A DNA stretch of 6,093 nucleotides, taken from contig CAZBQL010000145.1 of NCBI GenBank assembly GCA_964493985.1, forward strand, positions 1-6,093, given 5' to 3'. Below the pieces are notes generated by a model. The model worked only from the letters and a program-made list of their open reading frames with translations. It was not told the DNA's origin and ran no database searches. Positions 1 through 5,720 of this stretch are shown here, piece by piece. A program made the position numbers and the translations under genes. The number at the start of each line of letters is the position of its first letter. The stretch's first letter is position 1. Origin of the DNA: MGML01 sp964493985 (lineage in GTDB: Bacteria; Chloroflexota; Dehalococcoidia; Dehalococcoidales; UBA2162).

Positions 1-43
1 CCGATTACCCCCAGGGCTCCGGACACGGGAGGGGTATGGTTGT
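1..43 (-). repeat. Leader repeat, copy 1 (shared with 3185-3227)
   Basis: Without gaps, this segment matches 3185-3227 at 36 of 43 positions. Mismatches fall at window positions 2, 9, 14, 27, 31, 32 and 38. It lies in the expected 5' leader of a leftward transcript starting near 163, and its right edge is 127 nt from the -10 box. The other copy is 125 nt from its own candidate -10. This suggests that an unseen leftward gene beyond position 1 has the same kind of leader as the binding-protein gene. Confidence 0.75.
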
Positions 44-71
44 TAATTAAGCTGAAATGAGCTGCCAACAT
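1..71 (-). CDS. Putative short leader-peptide ORF, cut by window edge
   Basis: A minus-strand frame opens with ATG at 71-69, directly after an in-frame TGA, and runs off the left edge after 23 codons. It begins MLAAHFSL and continues NNHTPPVSGALGVI. A weak purine-rich stretch (AGGGTG) precedes the ATG. The frame lies about 90 nt downstream of the expected start site of the strong leftward promoter at 170-198. A second short ORF (3145-3246) shares 11 of 14 residues with this one in the repeated segment. Three of the six differing codons are silent (CCC/CCA, CTG/TTG, GGG/GGA), which hints at selection on the peptide. I recognise no family. It could be a leader peptide, the N-terminus of a longer gene lying to the left, or chance coding inside a conserved RNA leader. 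Confidence 0.35.
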   Translation of the reverse strand, partial: MLAAHFSLINNHTPPVSGALGVI

Positions 72-169
72 TCAGCACCCTGGTTTCCCCCGGCAAGGCT
101 AGCTGCTCGAAATTCAACAAAAATCAACATAGTCGACTTAACGATTACACTCACCTTTTACGTGGGCAG

Positions 170-198
170 AGTATAACATTTGGCAGTTGGTATGTCAA
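170..198 (-). promoter_or_regulatory. Strong leftward promoter (TTGACA-17-TATACT)
   Basis: On the minus strand a consensus -35 TTGACA (198-193) is followed by exactly 17 bp and TATACT (175-170), one base off the -10 consensus. It fires out of the left end of the window, with a start expected near 163. The -35 lies in the left arm of the palindrome at 195-228, so a bound repressor would block it. The gene it drives lies outside the window. Confidence 0.7.
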
Positions 199-228
199 CT
201 GCAATATCACATATGATATTGCAGTTGA
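195..228. promoter_or_regulatory. Probable MarR operator (34-bp palindrome)
   Basis: Arms TCAACTGCAATATCA (195-209) and TGATATTGCAGTTGA (214-228) are perfect 15-bp inverted copies around CATA. The arms overlap the leftward -35 (193-198) and the rightward -35 (225-230), so one bound dimer could silence both promoters. MarR proteins typically bind palindromes in their own divergent promoters; assigning this site to the adjacent marR is inference. The inner 16 bp recur exactly at 3352-3367. Confidence 0.75.
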
Positions 229-253
229 AAATAATTCAAAACCAGTATAAAAT
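225..253 (+). promoter_or_regulatory. Promoter of the marR gene
   Basis: TTGAAA (225-230), a 17-bp spacer and TAAAAT (248-253) lie 25 bp ahead of the GTG start. TATAAA at 246-251 (15-bp spacer) overlaps this -10 and is an alternative. The first bases of the -35 are the last bases of the palindrome's right arm, which fits autorepression. Confidence 0.55.
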
Positions 254-278
254 GACTGTATTAGGAAGGTTCTAACTC

Positions 279-725
279 GTGGACAATTATTCAATCTGGG
301 GTAAAATTACTGAAGTCTATGATCTGATCTGTAAAGCTCGATCTGTTGAGTTACGTAAGCTCGGTCTTTCAGCCGAGCAATCGAAAATACTCCGTGTTTT
401 AATGGTAGAAAATGGTACTTCGACCATAAATGAAATATCAGAAATAACACTAAAGCGCCATAACACAATATCCCTTATTATCAAGAGAATGGAAAAGGCA
501 GGACTCGTTAAACGAGAAAAAAGGAATTCCTCTAATCGTTATCAGATCACGATAACCGAAATAGGAATTAAACTATTCGAGACAATGCCACTTACCTCGA
601 TTGATATGATATTCTCTACATTATCCTCAGATGAAAGGAAAACGCTTATAACCCTGCTAGACAAGCTGGATCACCAGACTCGTCATGTTCTCGGTCTCGA
701 TTATATACCTCCACTTTTTCGGTGA
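279..725 (+). CDS. MarR-family winged-helix transcriptional regulator
   Basis: A 148-residue protein of normal MarR length. These are dimeric DNA-binding repressors that usually release DNA on binding a small, often aromatic, ligand. Residues 7-45 form the N-terminal dimerisation and first winged-helix helices. Residues 49-60 (TINEISEITLKR) and 60-75 (RHNTISLIIKRMEKAG) form the helix-turn-helix, and 77-96 form the wing ending in ITITEIG. The wing reads REKRNSSNRYQ, keeping the conserved arginine but lacking the usual acidic DxxD/R pattern. The only cysteine is C18, and no paired redox cysteines are seen. The GTG start is supported by AGGAAGG (263-269), nine bases upstream. It is divergent from an unseen leftward gene and shares an operator with it. 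The operator core recurs at the binding-protein promoter, so it probably regulates this transporter. The ligand is unknown. Confidence 0.93.
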   Translation: MDNYSIWGKITEVYDLICKARSVELRKLGLSAEQSKILRVLMVENGTSTINEISEITLKRHNTISLIIKRMEKAGLVKREKRNSSNRYQITITEIGIKLFETMPLTSIDMIFSTLSSDERKTLITLLDKLDHQTRHVLGLDYIPPLFR

Positions 726-945
726 TTGCTTTGTTTAGTATATCCATCGTGATTATTTACATTTCTATTATTCAAGACAACCACAAATATTTTTCAAACT
801 GTTTGTTCGATTAGAATTGATAGTATTCTGGTTTGTTACATTCATTTTTCTATAGATTTCAGCTATTCAGGTAAAAATAACTCTAACCATGATATGACAA
901 ACATCGGCATGGTGATAATAGTGTTTATTACACGGGAAATAATAT
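726..945. other. Non-coding gap after marR
   Basis: This AT-rich spacer contains no credible reading frame and no clear terminator just after marR. The only structure seen is a weak 6-bp inverted repeat, ACCATG/CATGGT (886-891 and 908-913). Rightward marR transcripts may end at the hairpin at 946-981. Confidence 0.5.
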
Positions 946-981
946 GAGGCTGGATGTACTCGTACTGGTGCATCCAGCCTC
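946..981 (-). terminator. Hairpin terminator between convergent units
   Basis: GAGGCTGGATG (946-956) and CATCCAGCCTC (971-981) form a perfect 11-bp stem with a 14-nt loop. Further A/T pairing is possible at the base with one bulge. It starts 29 nt beyond the stop of the minus-strand DUF5679 gene and lies 220 nt after marR. On the minus strand it is followed by ATATTATTT, a weak T-rich tail. It most likely ends the binding-protein/DUF5679 transcript and may act in both directions. Confidence 0.65.
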
Positions 982-1010
982 TATTATCCATGAAGTAAAT
1001 TAATTATAAT

Positions 1011-1151
1011 CTAGCCTTTACCAATTCGGAACATCTTGGTACCGCATACCGGACAGGTGCCTTGTGTCGCAGGTTTCCCATTTTTCATGGTTATTGCTTT
1101 GGCGTCTTTCATTTCCCTCTTGGCACGGCATTTTACACAATACGCTTCTAA
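1011..1151 (-). CDS. DUF5679-type small zinc-ribbon protein, non-canonical start
   Basis: A 46-residue frame containing EAYCVKCRAK, then KDAKAITMKNGKPATQG, then CPVCGTKMFRIGKG and TAG. The two CxxC pairs (C5/C8 and C33/C36) form a compact zinc ribbon. From memory the sequence matches the DUF5679 family, whose members begin M-x-AYCVKC and have no known function. There is no ATG, GTG or TTG at the expected start. The codon there is TTA (1151-1149), preceded by ATT and then an in-frame TAG. AGGAG (1162-1158) sits six bases before TTA, the normal distance, but only three before ATT. The first internal ATG would lose the first CxxC pair. So initiation at TTA or ATT, a sequence error, or a recently disabled gene are all possible. 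It lies 53 nt downstream of the binding-protein stop with no terminator between, so the two are probably co-transcribed. Confidence 0.75.
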   Translation of the reverse strand, partial: LEAYCVKCRAKREMKDAKAITMKNGKPATQGTCPVCGTKMFRIGKG

Positions 1152-1204
1152 AATCTACTCCTTTTTCAGCATAATGTTCTTATTTTATTAGTTCCTGCTT
1201 CTGT

Positions 1205-3067
1205 TTAATATCCCATCGAATCCTTCAAGTCTGTATCGAGCCAGATATAGGATGCCCAGTATTGCATATCGAAGTAGCCTATCTGTATTTCGCCCGAATA
1301 GTTCTTCAGCCAGGGCCACCAGAAGGTAGATTGGCGATATACAGGACCCGTGAGTACGTATGCCTGGTCGAGAGCGTATTTCATCAGCTCCCTGAATTGT
1401 GCCATGGCTGCCTTATCGTCTTTGATGAAAGTTGCCTGCATCTCCGTCGATGCATCGATTAACTTCTGATCCTTGATATTACTTGCGTTTCCTCCGACAG
1501 GTCCATCCCCAACCATCGTCACCATGTGGTAGAAGACACTGATTGGACCACGACCACCGACTCGGGATACTATGTCATATTCACCGCTGCGGTAGACGGA
1601 AGTTACGGCAGCAGACTCCCTGACATCGAGCTCCAGTTCAACACCTATCTTTGACCACATATCTTTGATTACCGAGAGGTAGTCGACCTCATTCTGGGAA
1701 ATAAGCGCCGAAGTCTTGAATCCACTGGGATATCCTGCTTCGGCAAGAAGCTGTTTTGCCTTGTCCGGGTTATAGACGTACAATTCCTTTACGGATTCCG
1801 GACAATCCGGGTCATCAAGTCCAAGGTAGCAGTCTGCGTAAGCTGGCGTGTATTCGATCGGCCAGTAAAGTATCTGCCCGAGGCCGTGGTTTAAAGTATT
1901 TTTAATCAACTCGAGGTCGACTCCCATCAACAATGCCCGTCGTACCTTAAGATCATTAAAGGGGCTTCTCTGGGTATTCATGTATATAGGCCACGGCGTA
2001 CCACCGAAGTCTCCTTCTCCTTCCTCCATTTCCGGAGCTGTCTTTCTCAAATTCTCGGCGTCTTCATAGCTGACCGGACTATACTGGTCAATCTTGCCTG
2101 TCCGCAAGGCTGCCAGTCGGGTAGAAGCGTCCGGTATGATGAGATACTGCAGATAATCTATATACGGTACCTGATTGCCCATTCCGGGACCTATTGGATC
2201 CGTCCCCCAGTAATCGGGATTTCTCTCCAGGAGCATCTGGCTACCTTTTATAACATCTTTAAGCATAAATGGCCCGGTACCAACGGAGTTTTTCCAACTC
2301 GCCATGTCACCGTATTTATCGACCACCTCAGGAGGCACCACACCAACATAATTGCCGAATTTGGCGATAGCCGTTATCAAATCAGATGACGCTATGGTAA
2401 CGGTAACTTCCATGGGACCGGTTTTCTCGCAATGGAATGATTTTCTCATTGACGGATAAGCACGGTACATATAAGCCCTGTCGTCAGTCATTACCTGCGT
2501 GAACGTGAAAACAACATCATCAGCCGTCATTTTTCGACCGCCTACCAGTTTACTGGCTTCACTGTCCGGGTTGAGAGCATAATTTATATTATCCCGGATC
2601 TGGTAGACGAGAATGCCTTGATCCGTAGCGGGGTCAATGCTCCATTCCCAGCTTTCTGCCGCAAAACCCCTCTTTTGAGAAAAGACATCATAGGCACCAA
2701 TCCAGTCACATTCGTTGGTGCCGTAGCCACCGGCAGGTCCCTTTGTCCAGTCGCCCCTCCACATCGACTCATTAGTCAGCAGGAATGTGACGCCCTGAAC
2801 GAACCCACGGGTAACAACATCATCGAAATTGGTGCTGTCCGCTATCTGGGCGAGTCTAAGCGTGCCGCCGTACTCTGGTCCTGTTGAAGAAGATACTTCT
2901 TCCCCTTTCACCTCCTCCTCTGTTTCTTCTCCTCCTCCAACGGTCACTGTTTGACCGGTATCTTCTTCCTTAACTTTTCCTCCGGTATCTTCATCACTAC
3001 CGCAGGACACCATAACCAGTGAGAACACCATTATTACACTAATAATCAACCATGCAATTTTCTTCAT
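1205..3067 (-). CDS. Peptide/nickel-class ABC transporter substrate-binding lipoprotein
   Basis: A 620-residue extracytoplasmic solute-binding protein of family 5 (SBP_bac_5, DppA/OppA class), which captures a ligand and delivers it to the permease pair. Residues 1-21 are a lipoprotein signal peptide, with MKK, a hydrophobic core and a VMVSC box making C22 the lipidated cysteine. Residues 23-62 form a Glu/Gly-rich acidic linker, likely a tether. The binding domain follows. KMTADDVVFTFT (179-190), SVGTGPF (261-267), NPDYW (283-287), VRRALLMGVD (about 385-394) and AKQLLAEAGYP (437-447) are recognisable family segments. It is longer than the usual 500-550 residues because of the linker and an aromatic C-terminus rich in W and Y. 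The ATG start has AGGAGGTGA (3086-3078) ten bases upstream. The gene is divergent from the permeases, and its promoter overlaps the second MarR-type operator. The substrate may be a peptide, an opine or another small molecule and cannot be told from sequence. Confidence 0.93.
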   Translation of the reverse strand: MKKIAWLIISVIMVFSLVMVSCGSDEDTGGKVKEEDTGQTVTVGGGEETEEEVKGEEVSSSTGPEYGGTLRLAQIADSTNFDDVVTRGFVQGVTFLLTNESMWRGDWTKGPAGGYGTNECDWIGAYDVFSQKRGFAAESWEWSIDPATDQGILVYQIRDNINYALNPDSEASKLVGGRKMTADDVVFTFTQVMTDDRAYMYRAYPSMRKSFHCEKTGPMEVTVTIASSDLITAIAKFGNYVGVVPPEVVDKYGDMASWKNSVGTGPFMLKDVIKGSQMLLERNPDYWGTDPIGPGMGNQVPYIDYLQYLIIPDASTRLAALRTGKIDQYSPVSYEDAENLRKTAPEMEEGEGDFGGTPWPIYMNTQRSPFNDLKVRRALLMGVDLELIKNTLNHGLGQILYWPIEYTPAYADCYLGLDDPDCPESVKELYVYNPDKAKQLLAEAGYPSGFKTSALISQNEVDYLSVIKDMWSKIGVELELDVRESAAVTSVYRSGEYDIVSRVGGRGPISVFYHMVTMVGDGPVGGNASNIKDQKLIDASTEMQATFIKDDKAAMAQFRELMKYALDQAYVLTGPVYRQSTFWWPWLKNYSGEIQIGYFDMQYWASYIWLDTDLKDSMGY

Positions 3068-3085
3068 TACTACCGTTTCACCTCC

Positions 3086-3102
3086 TCTCCAGATACAGGA
3101 GA
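3086..3102 (-). promoter_or_regulatory. Small hairpin abutting the binding-protein ribosome site
   Basis: On the minus strand TCTCC (3102-3098) and GGAGA (3090-3086) form a 5-bp stem with a 7-nt loop, touching the AGGAGGTGA ribosome-binding site. CTCC could alternatively pair with the GGAG of the site itself. A translation-control role is possible, but the stem is short and may be chance. Confidence 0.25.
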
Positions 3103-3144
3103 TTTATAAATCGTTTTTATCCTTGACTATCCCGTCTATTTTTC

Positions 3145-3246
3145 TTAAGGCGTATCACCTCCCTGGCTGGCTGTGTTACTGGTACTGATTACTCCCAAGG
3201 CTCCGGACACTGGACTGGTATTGTTGTGATTTATTCCGATATCCAT
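3145..3246 (-). CDS. Putative 33-residue leader-peptide ORF upstream of the binding protein
   Basis: A minus-strand frame from ATG (3246-3244) to TAA (3147-3145), located in the 5' leader of the binding-protein transcript and ending 77 nt before that gene's ATG. The product starts MDIGINHNNT and contains SPVSGALGVIS, followed by a Ser/Thr/Gly-rich tail. The central segment matches the ORF at 1-71 at 11 of 14 residues. Of six differing codons in the repeat, three are silent in this frame, whereas in the opposite-strand frame that is open across both copies only one is. No Shine-Dalgarno sequence is visible before the ATG, which weakens the case. No run of identical amino-acid codons typical of classic attenuators is seen. 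It may be a translated leader peptide, or coding by chance within a conserved RNA. Confidence 0.35.
   Translation of the reverse strand: MDIGINHNNTSPVSGALGVISTSNTASQGGDTP
3185..3227 (-). repeat. Leader repeat, copy 2 (shared with 1-43)
   Basis: This is the partner of the element at 1-43 (36/43 identical, no gaps); its longest exact block is 3199-3210 (GGCTCCGGACAC on the plus strand). It lies in the presumed leader of the binding-protein mRNA, about 120-160 nt upstream of that gene, inside the short frame 3145-3246. Similarity stops abruptly on the promoter side; the other side cannot be compared because copy 1 reaches the window edge. Confidence 0.75.
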
Positions 3247-3343
3247 TGCTACTACTTATAACTCAGGATATCCATGGGAGGGCCAGCTTTATTTATTTAA
3301 GCAGTTACAGGTTTTTTTCTTATTAAATACTCACTCCATCTAT

Positions 3344-3377
3344 TGAATTGTAATATCACATATGATAGCATATATGA
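3344..3377. promoter_or_regulatory. Second MarR-type operator
   Basis: The 16-mer AATATCACATATGATA at 3352-3367 is identical to 203-218 in the marR operator. The left half-site TGAATTGTAATATCA (3344-3358) matches the marR left arm at 12 of 15 positions. The right half (3363-3377) matches at about 9 of 15, so this site is less symmetric and probably weaker. An outer GAATTGT/ACAATTC inverted pair (3345-3351 and 3377-3383) frames it. It covers the whole spacer and -10 of the candidate binding-protein promoter. Confidence 0.65.
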
Positions 3378-3380
3378 CAA
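3352..3380 (-). promoter_or_regulatory. Candidate leftward promoter for the binding protein
   Basis: On the minus strand TTGTCA (3380-3375), a 17-bp spacer and GATATT (3357-3352) form a promoter with a weak -10. Its distance to the leader repeat (125 nt) is almost the same as for the strong promoter at 170-198 (127 nt), which supports the placement. It implies a leader of roughly 280 nt. Confidence 0.45.
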
Positions 3381-3409
3381 TTCTTCATTGGTAGGTGGAA
3401 GTATAAATG

Positions 3410-3548
3410 CTTTACTTCGGCATGTCAAGATGTTTTACCTTATCCTGGATTAAGGTGATTCGACATTATACTACTGCAAATGAACATTGACAAGTTATAA
3501 CGTTTATGATAAACACTTTTATACTTTTTAACTTTACTCTGACATGTC
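3410..3548 (+). repeat. Paired 17-bp direct repeats in the permease leader
   Basis: CTTTACTTCGGCATGTC (3410-3426) and CTTTACTCTGACATGTC (3532-3548) agree at 14 of 17 positions, 122 bp apart. ATTCGACAT (3458-3466) is a perfect 9-bp inverted copy of ATGTCGAAT (3544-3552). These flank the candidate permease promoter and could be sites of a second regulator. No known operator consensus is recognised. Confidence 0.35.
3487..3515 (+). promoter_or_regulatory. Candidate promoter for the permease operon
   Basis: A consensus TTGACA (3487-3492), a 17-bp spacer and TAAACA (3510-3515) lie about 110 bp before the first permease. The -10 is mediocre; TATACT at 3520-3525 is better but badly spaced from this -35. 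A second possibility is TTGAAT-17-TAGCAT at 3343-3371, inside the MarR-type operator, which would place the permeases directly under MarR. Confidence 0.35.
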
Positions 3549-3628
3549 GAATGGTAGATAAGGATAGTCTGTACGAGCAGATATCAAAAACTTAATACAA
3601 ATTATTTTAAATCGATCGGTTGAGTGAT

Positions 3629-4618
3629 ATGCGTGCTTATCTAATTCGAAGAATACTATTGGTAATACCTACGCTAATCCTGGTGACCATAATAGTATTC
3701 ATGCTTGTACGCTTCATTCCGGGTGACGTGCTGGACATGATGGTTTCCGAATGGGTAGCAGAAGGATCAACCGATATTCAGGACGTCGAAGATCTTAGAC
3801 ACGCTATGGGACTGGATGAATCTTTACCTGTCCAGTACGGACGCTGGCTGGGAATCTTACCACAGGAAACAGGCGAATTCTACGGTATGCTTCAGGGCAA
3901 CCTGGGACATTCCCTGTGGGATAACGAACCTGTAATCGACATATTAAAGTCGAGACTTCCAGTATCCGTTGAGCTTGGCTTTCTGTCCATGTTGATAAGC
4001 TGGGCTATAGCCCTGCCGATAGGCATGTTCATGGCTACCCGGCAGGATAGTCTGATGGACTATACAGGGCGTGTTTTTGCCATTGTGTTACTTTCCATTC
4101 CCGGTTTCTGGTTGATGACGATGGTTATAGTGTACCCTTCCATCTGGTGGGGTACGATGCCTAATATAGTCTATGTCCCTATAACCGAGAATCTGATAGA
4201 AAACCTGAAACAATTTCTTCTACCGGCTTTCCTGACGGGTGCTGCTTCATCGGCGTTAATGATCAGGCTGACACGCACGATGATGCTGGAAGTTTTGAGA
4301 CAGGATTACATCAGAACAGCCTGGGCGAAGGGACTTAGAGAACGTACTGTCCTGATGAGGCATGCCGCAAAAAATGCTTTTATTCCGGTAATAACCGTAG
4401 TTGGAGGGCAGATTCCAGTCGTACTTGCCGGTCAGATCGTTACAGAGACGATATTTGCCCTGCCCGGGATGGGTATCGCTTTCCTTGACGCCCTTAATCA
4501 AAGAGACTACCCGATAATCAGCGCTATTAATACGTTGATTGCTACTGCCATATTGGTAATGAACGTCATAGTCGATATATCCTACGCCTGGATGGATCCC
4601 AGGATACGTTACAGGTAG
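3629..4618 (+). CDS. Peptide/nickel-class ABC transporter permease, DppB-like
   Basis: The first of two inner-membrane subunits of an importer of the DppBC/OppBC class, 329 residues from ATG. Residues 6-28 form the first transmembrane segment (IRRILLVIPTLILVT). They are followed by the conserved external loop with AMGLDESLPVQYGRWLGI and GNLGHSLWDNEPV, then the BPD_transp_1 membrane domain. The EAA loop that contacts the ATPase is at about 226-250 (DYIRTAWAKG...HAAKNA), with its conserved glycine kept. The C-terminus carries ALPGMG and ends WMDPRIRYR, as is usual. The frame also has a TTG nine bases upstream (3620), but family members begin MRAYxxRR, so the ATG at 3629 is preferred; neither start has a good ribosome site. 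It is followed 13 nt later by the partner permease, and no ATPase gene is linked. Confidence 0.93.
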   Translation: MRAYLIRRILLVIPTLILVTIIVFMLVRFIPGDVLDMMVSEWVAEGSTDIQDVEDLRHAMGLDESLPVQYGRWLGILPQETGEFYGMLQGNLGHSLWDNEPVIDILKSRLPVSVELGFLSMLISWAIALPIGMFMATRQDSLMDYTGRVFAIVLLSIPGFWLMTMVIVYPSIWWGTMPNIVYVPITENLIENLKQFLLPAFLTGAASSALMIRLTRTMMLEVLRQDYIRTAWAKGLRERTVLMRHAAKNAFIPVITVVGGQIPVVLAGQIVTETIFALPGMGIAFLDALNQRDYPIISAINTLIATAILVMNVIVDISYAWMDPRIRYR

Positions 4619-4631
4619 AGGGGAGAGAATA

Positions 4632-5648
4632 ATGGCAGAGAACTCATCAGAAATATCATCAGAGGTTATCATAAGACGGAAGCGACACTTTATTCTAATT
4701 GATTTAGTTATTCGGCTATTCAAGGAGAAACCACTCGGTTTCATCGGTTTCATTATAATCATATTACTCGTTCTTACAGCCGTTTTCGCTGACCTGACCT
4801 GGCTGGGTTTTCCCCCTCCGGAAGAAGGCGGTCCTGGTCTTGCCTCGTATGGTTGGAATCAAATTATGCTGGAAGACCGTTTAACTCCTCCTTCATCTAA
4901 ATTCTTGCTGGGGACAGATAACCTGGGACGAGACATGCTTAGCCGTATTGTCTACGGATCTCGTATTTCAATAGTCGTAGCACTGGGTGCTCAGGCTATT
5001 AGTGTCGTTGTTAAACTGCTTCTTGCCGTTCCTTCAGGATACTTTGGTGGAAAGTTTGATTTAATATTACAGCGCTTTATAGACGCCTGGATGTGCTTTC
5101 CGGCACTCGCTCTTTACTTGACTATTATGGCTGTTCTGGGTGCAGGTATCTGGCAGGTGATAGTTGTGCTGGGAGTAAGTGGTGGTATCTCCCAGGTGAG
5201 AGTAATAAGAAGCGCTGTTATACGTATCAGGGAAGATGTATATTTTGAAGCAGCAAGAGCGATTGGTGTTCCCGGTCGTACGATAATCATGCGTCACGTC
5301 ATACCGAATATAATGTCAATTGTCATTATCAGCGTTGCCACCGGTATGGGTATGGTGATTCTGGCTGAATCGACACTCAGTTTCCTCGGCTTGGGAATTC
5401 CACCTCCCTACCCCAGCTGGGGGGGCATGCTCAGTACCTCTGGGCGTCAAAATATGACTATAGCTCCCTGGATGATGATATGGCCCGGGGTAGCCCTGTC
5501 TCTGGTAGTATTTGCTTTTAACATGCTGGCCGATGCTTTGAGGGATTTACTCGATCCGAGGCTGAGAGGTGGTCTTGGGCGCTACGGGATGTCACTGGAT
5601 CAACTCCAGAAGCTTGCACAAAAGCATCATGCTGAGCTGCAGAGTTAA
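4632..5648 (+). CDS. Peptide/nickel-class ABC transporter permease, DppC-like
   Basis: A 338-residue partner permease. The N-terminal OppC_N region holds the first membrane helix at about 36-55 (LGFIGFIIIILLVLTA). The hallmark LGTDNLGRDMLSRIVYGSR lies at 93-111. The BPD_transp_1 domain contains the EAA loop YFEAARAIGVPGRT (214-227) leading into RHVIPN. AESTLSFLGLGIPP is at 255-268, and DPRLRG near 318 marks the usual end. About 15 further hydrophilic residues, with LDQLQKLAQKHHAELQS, form a helical cytoplasmic tail longer than in many relatives. The ATG is preceded by AGGGGAGAG at normal spacing, and the gene lies 13 nt after the DppB-like gene, so the two are translated from one mRNA. Transcription appears to end at 5693-5720. 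The complex would need DppD/DppF-type ATPases encoded elsewhere. Confidence 0.94.
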   Translation: MAENSSEISSEVIIRRKRHFILIDLVIRLFKEKPLGFIGFIIIILLVLTAVFADLTWLGFPPPEEGGPGLASYGWNQIMLEDRLTPPSSKFLLGTDNLGRDMLSRIVYGSRISIVVALGAQAISVVVKLLLAVPSGYFGGKFDLILQRFIDAWMCFPALALYLTIMAVLGAGIWQVIVVLGVSGGISQVRVIRSAVIRIREDVYFEAARAIGVPGRTIIMRHVIPNIMSIVIISVATGMGMVILAESTLSFLGLGIPPPYPSWGGMLSTSGRQNMTIAPWMMIWPGVALSLVVFAFNMLADALRDLLDPRLRGGLGRYGMSLDQLQKLAQKHHAELQS

Positions 5649-5692
5649 GTAAAATAAGCTTAAAAGATATAAGACGACCATCATACAAGTAC

Positions 5693-5720
5693 AAGGCTAT
5701 CCATTGGTATGGATAGCCTT
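5693..5720 (+). terminator. Hairpin terminator of the permease operon
   Basis: AAGGCTATCCAT (5693-5704) and ATGGATAGCCTT (5709-5720) form a perfect 12-bp stem with a 4-nt TGGT loop, 44 nt after the second permease stop. The following AATTCTTA gives only a short T-rich tail. It closes the operon after two permeases. Confidence 0.8.

Noticed and set aside
886..913. ACCATG/CATGGT hairpin after marR
   Set aside because: A 6-bp stem with a 16-nt loop and no T-run is too weak to call a terminator or operator.
2618..2887. 89-codon plus-strand frame inside the binding-protein gene
   Set aside because: It is antisense to a well-conserved gene and has no ribosome site or recognisable motif.
3238..3275. 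GATATCCAT repeated at 3238-3246 and 3267-3275
   Set aside because: The 9-bp repeat contains a palindrome and is short enough to be chance. It is not found in the copy-1 leader.
4256..4762. 168-codon minus-strand frame across the permease junction
   Set aside because: It is a shadow of two clearly conserved permease genes and has no family features of its own.
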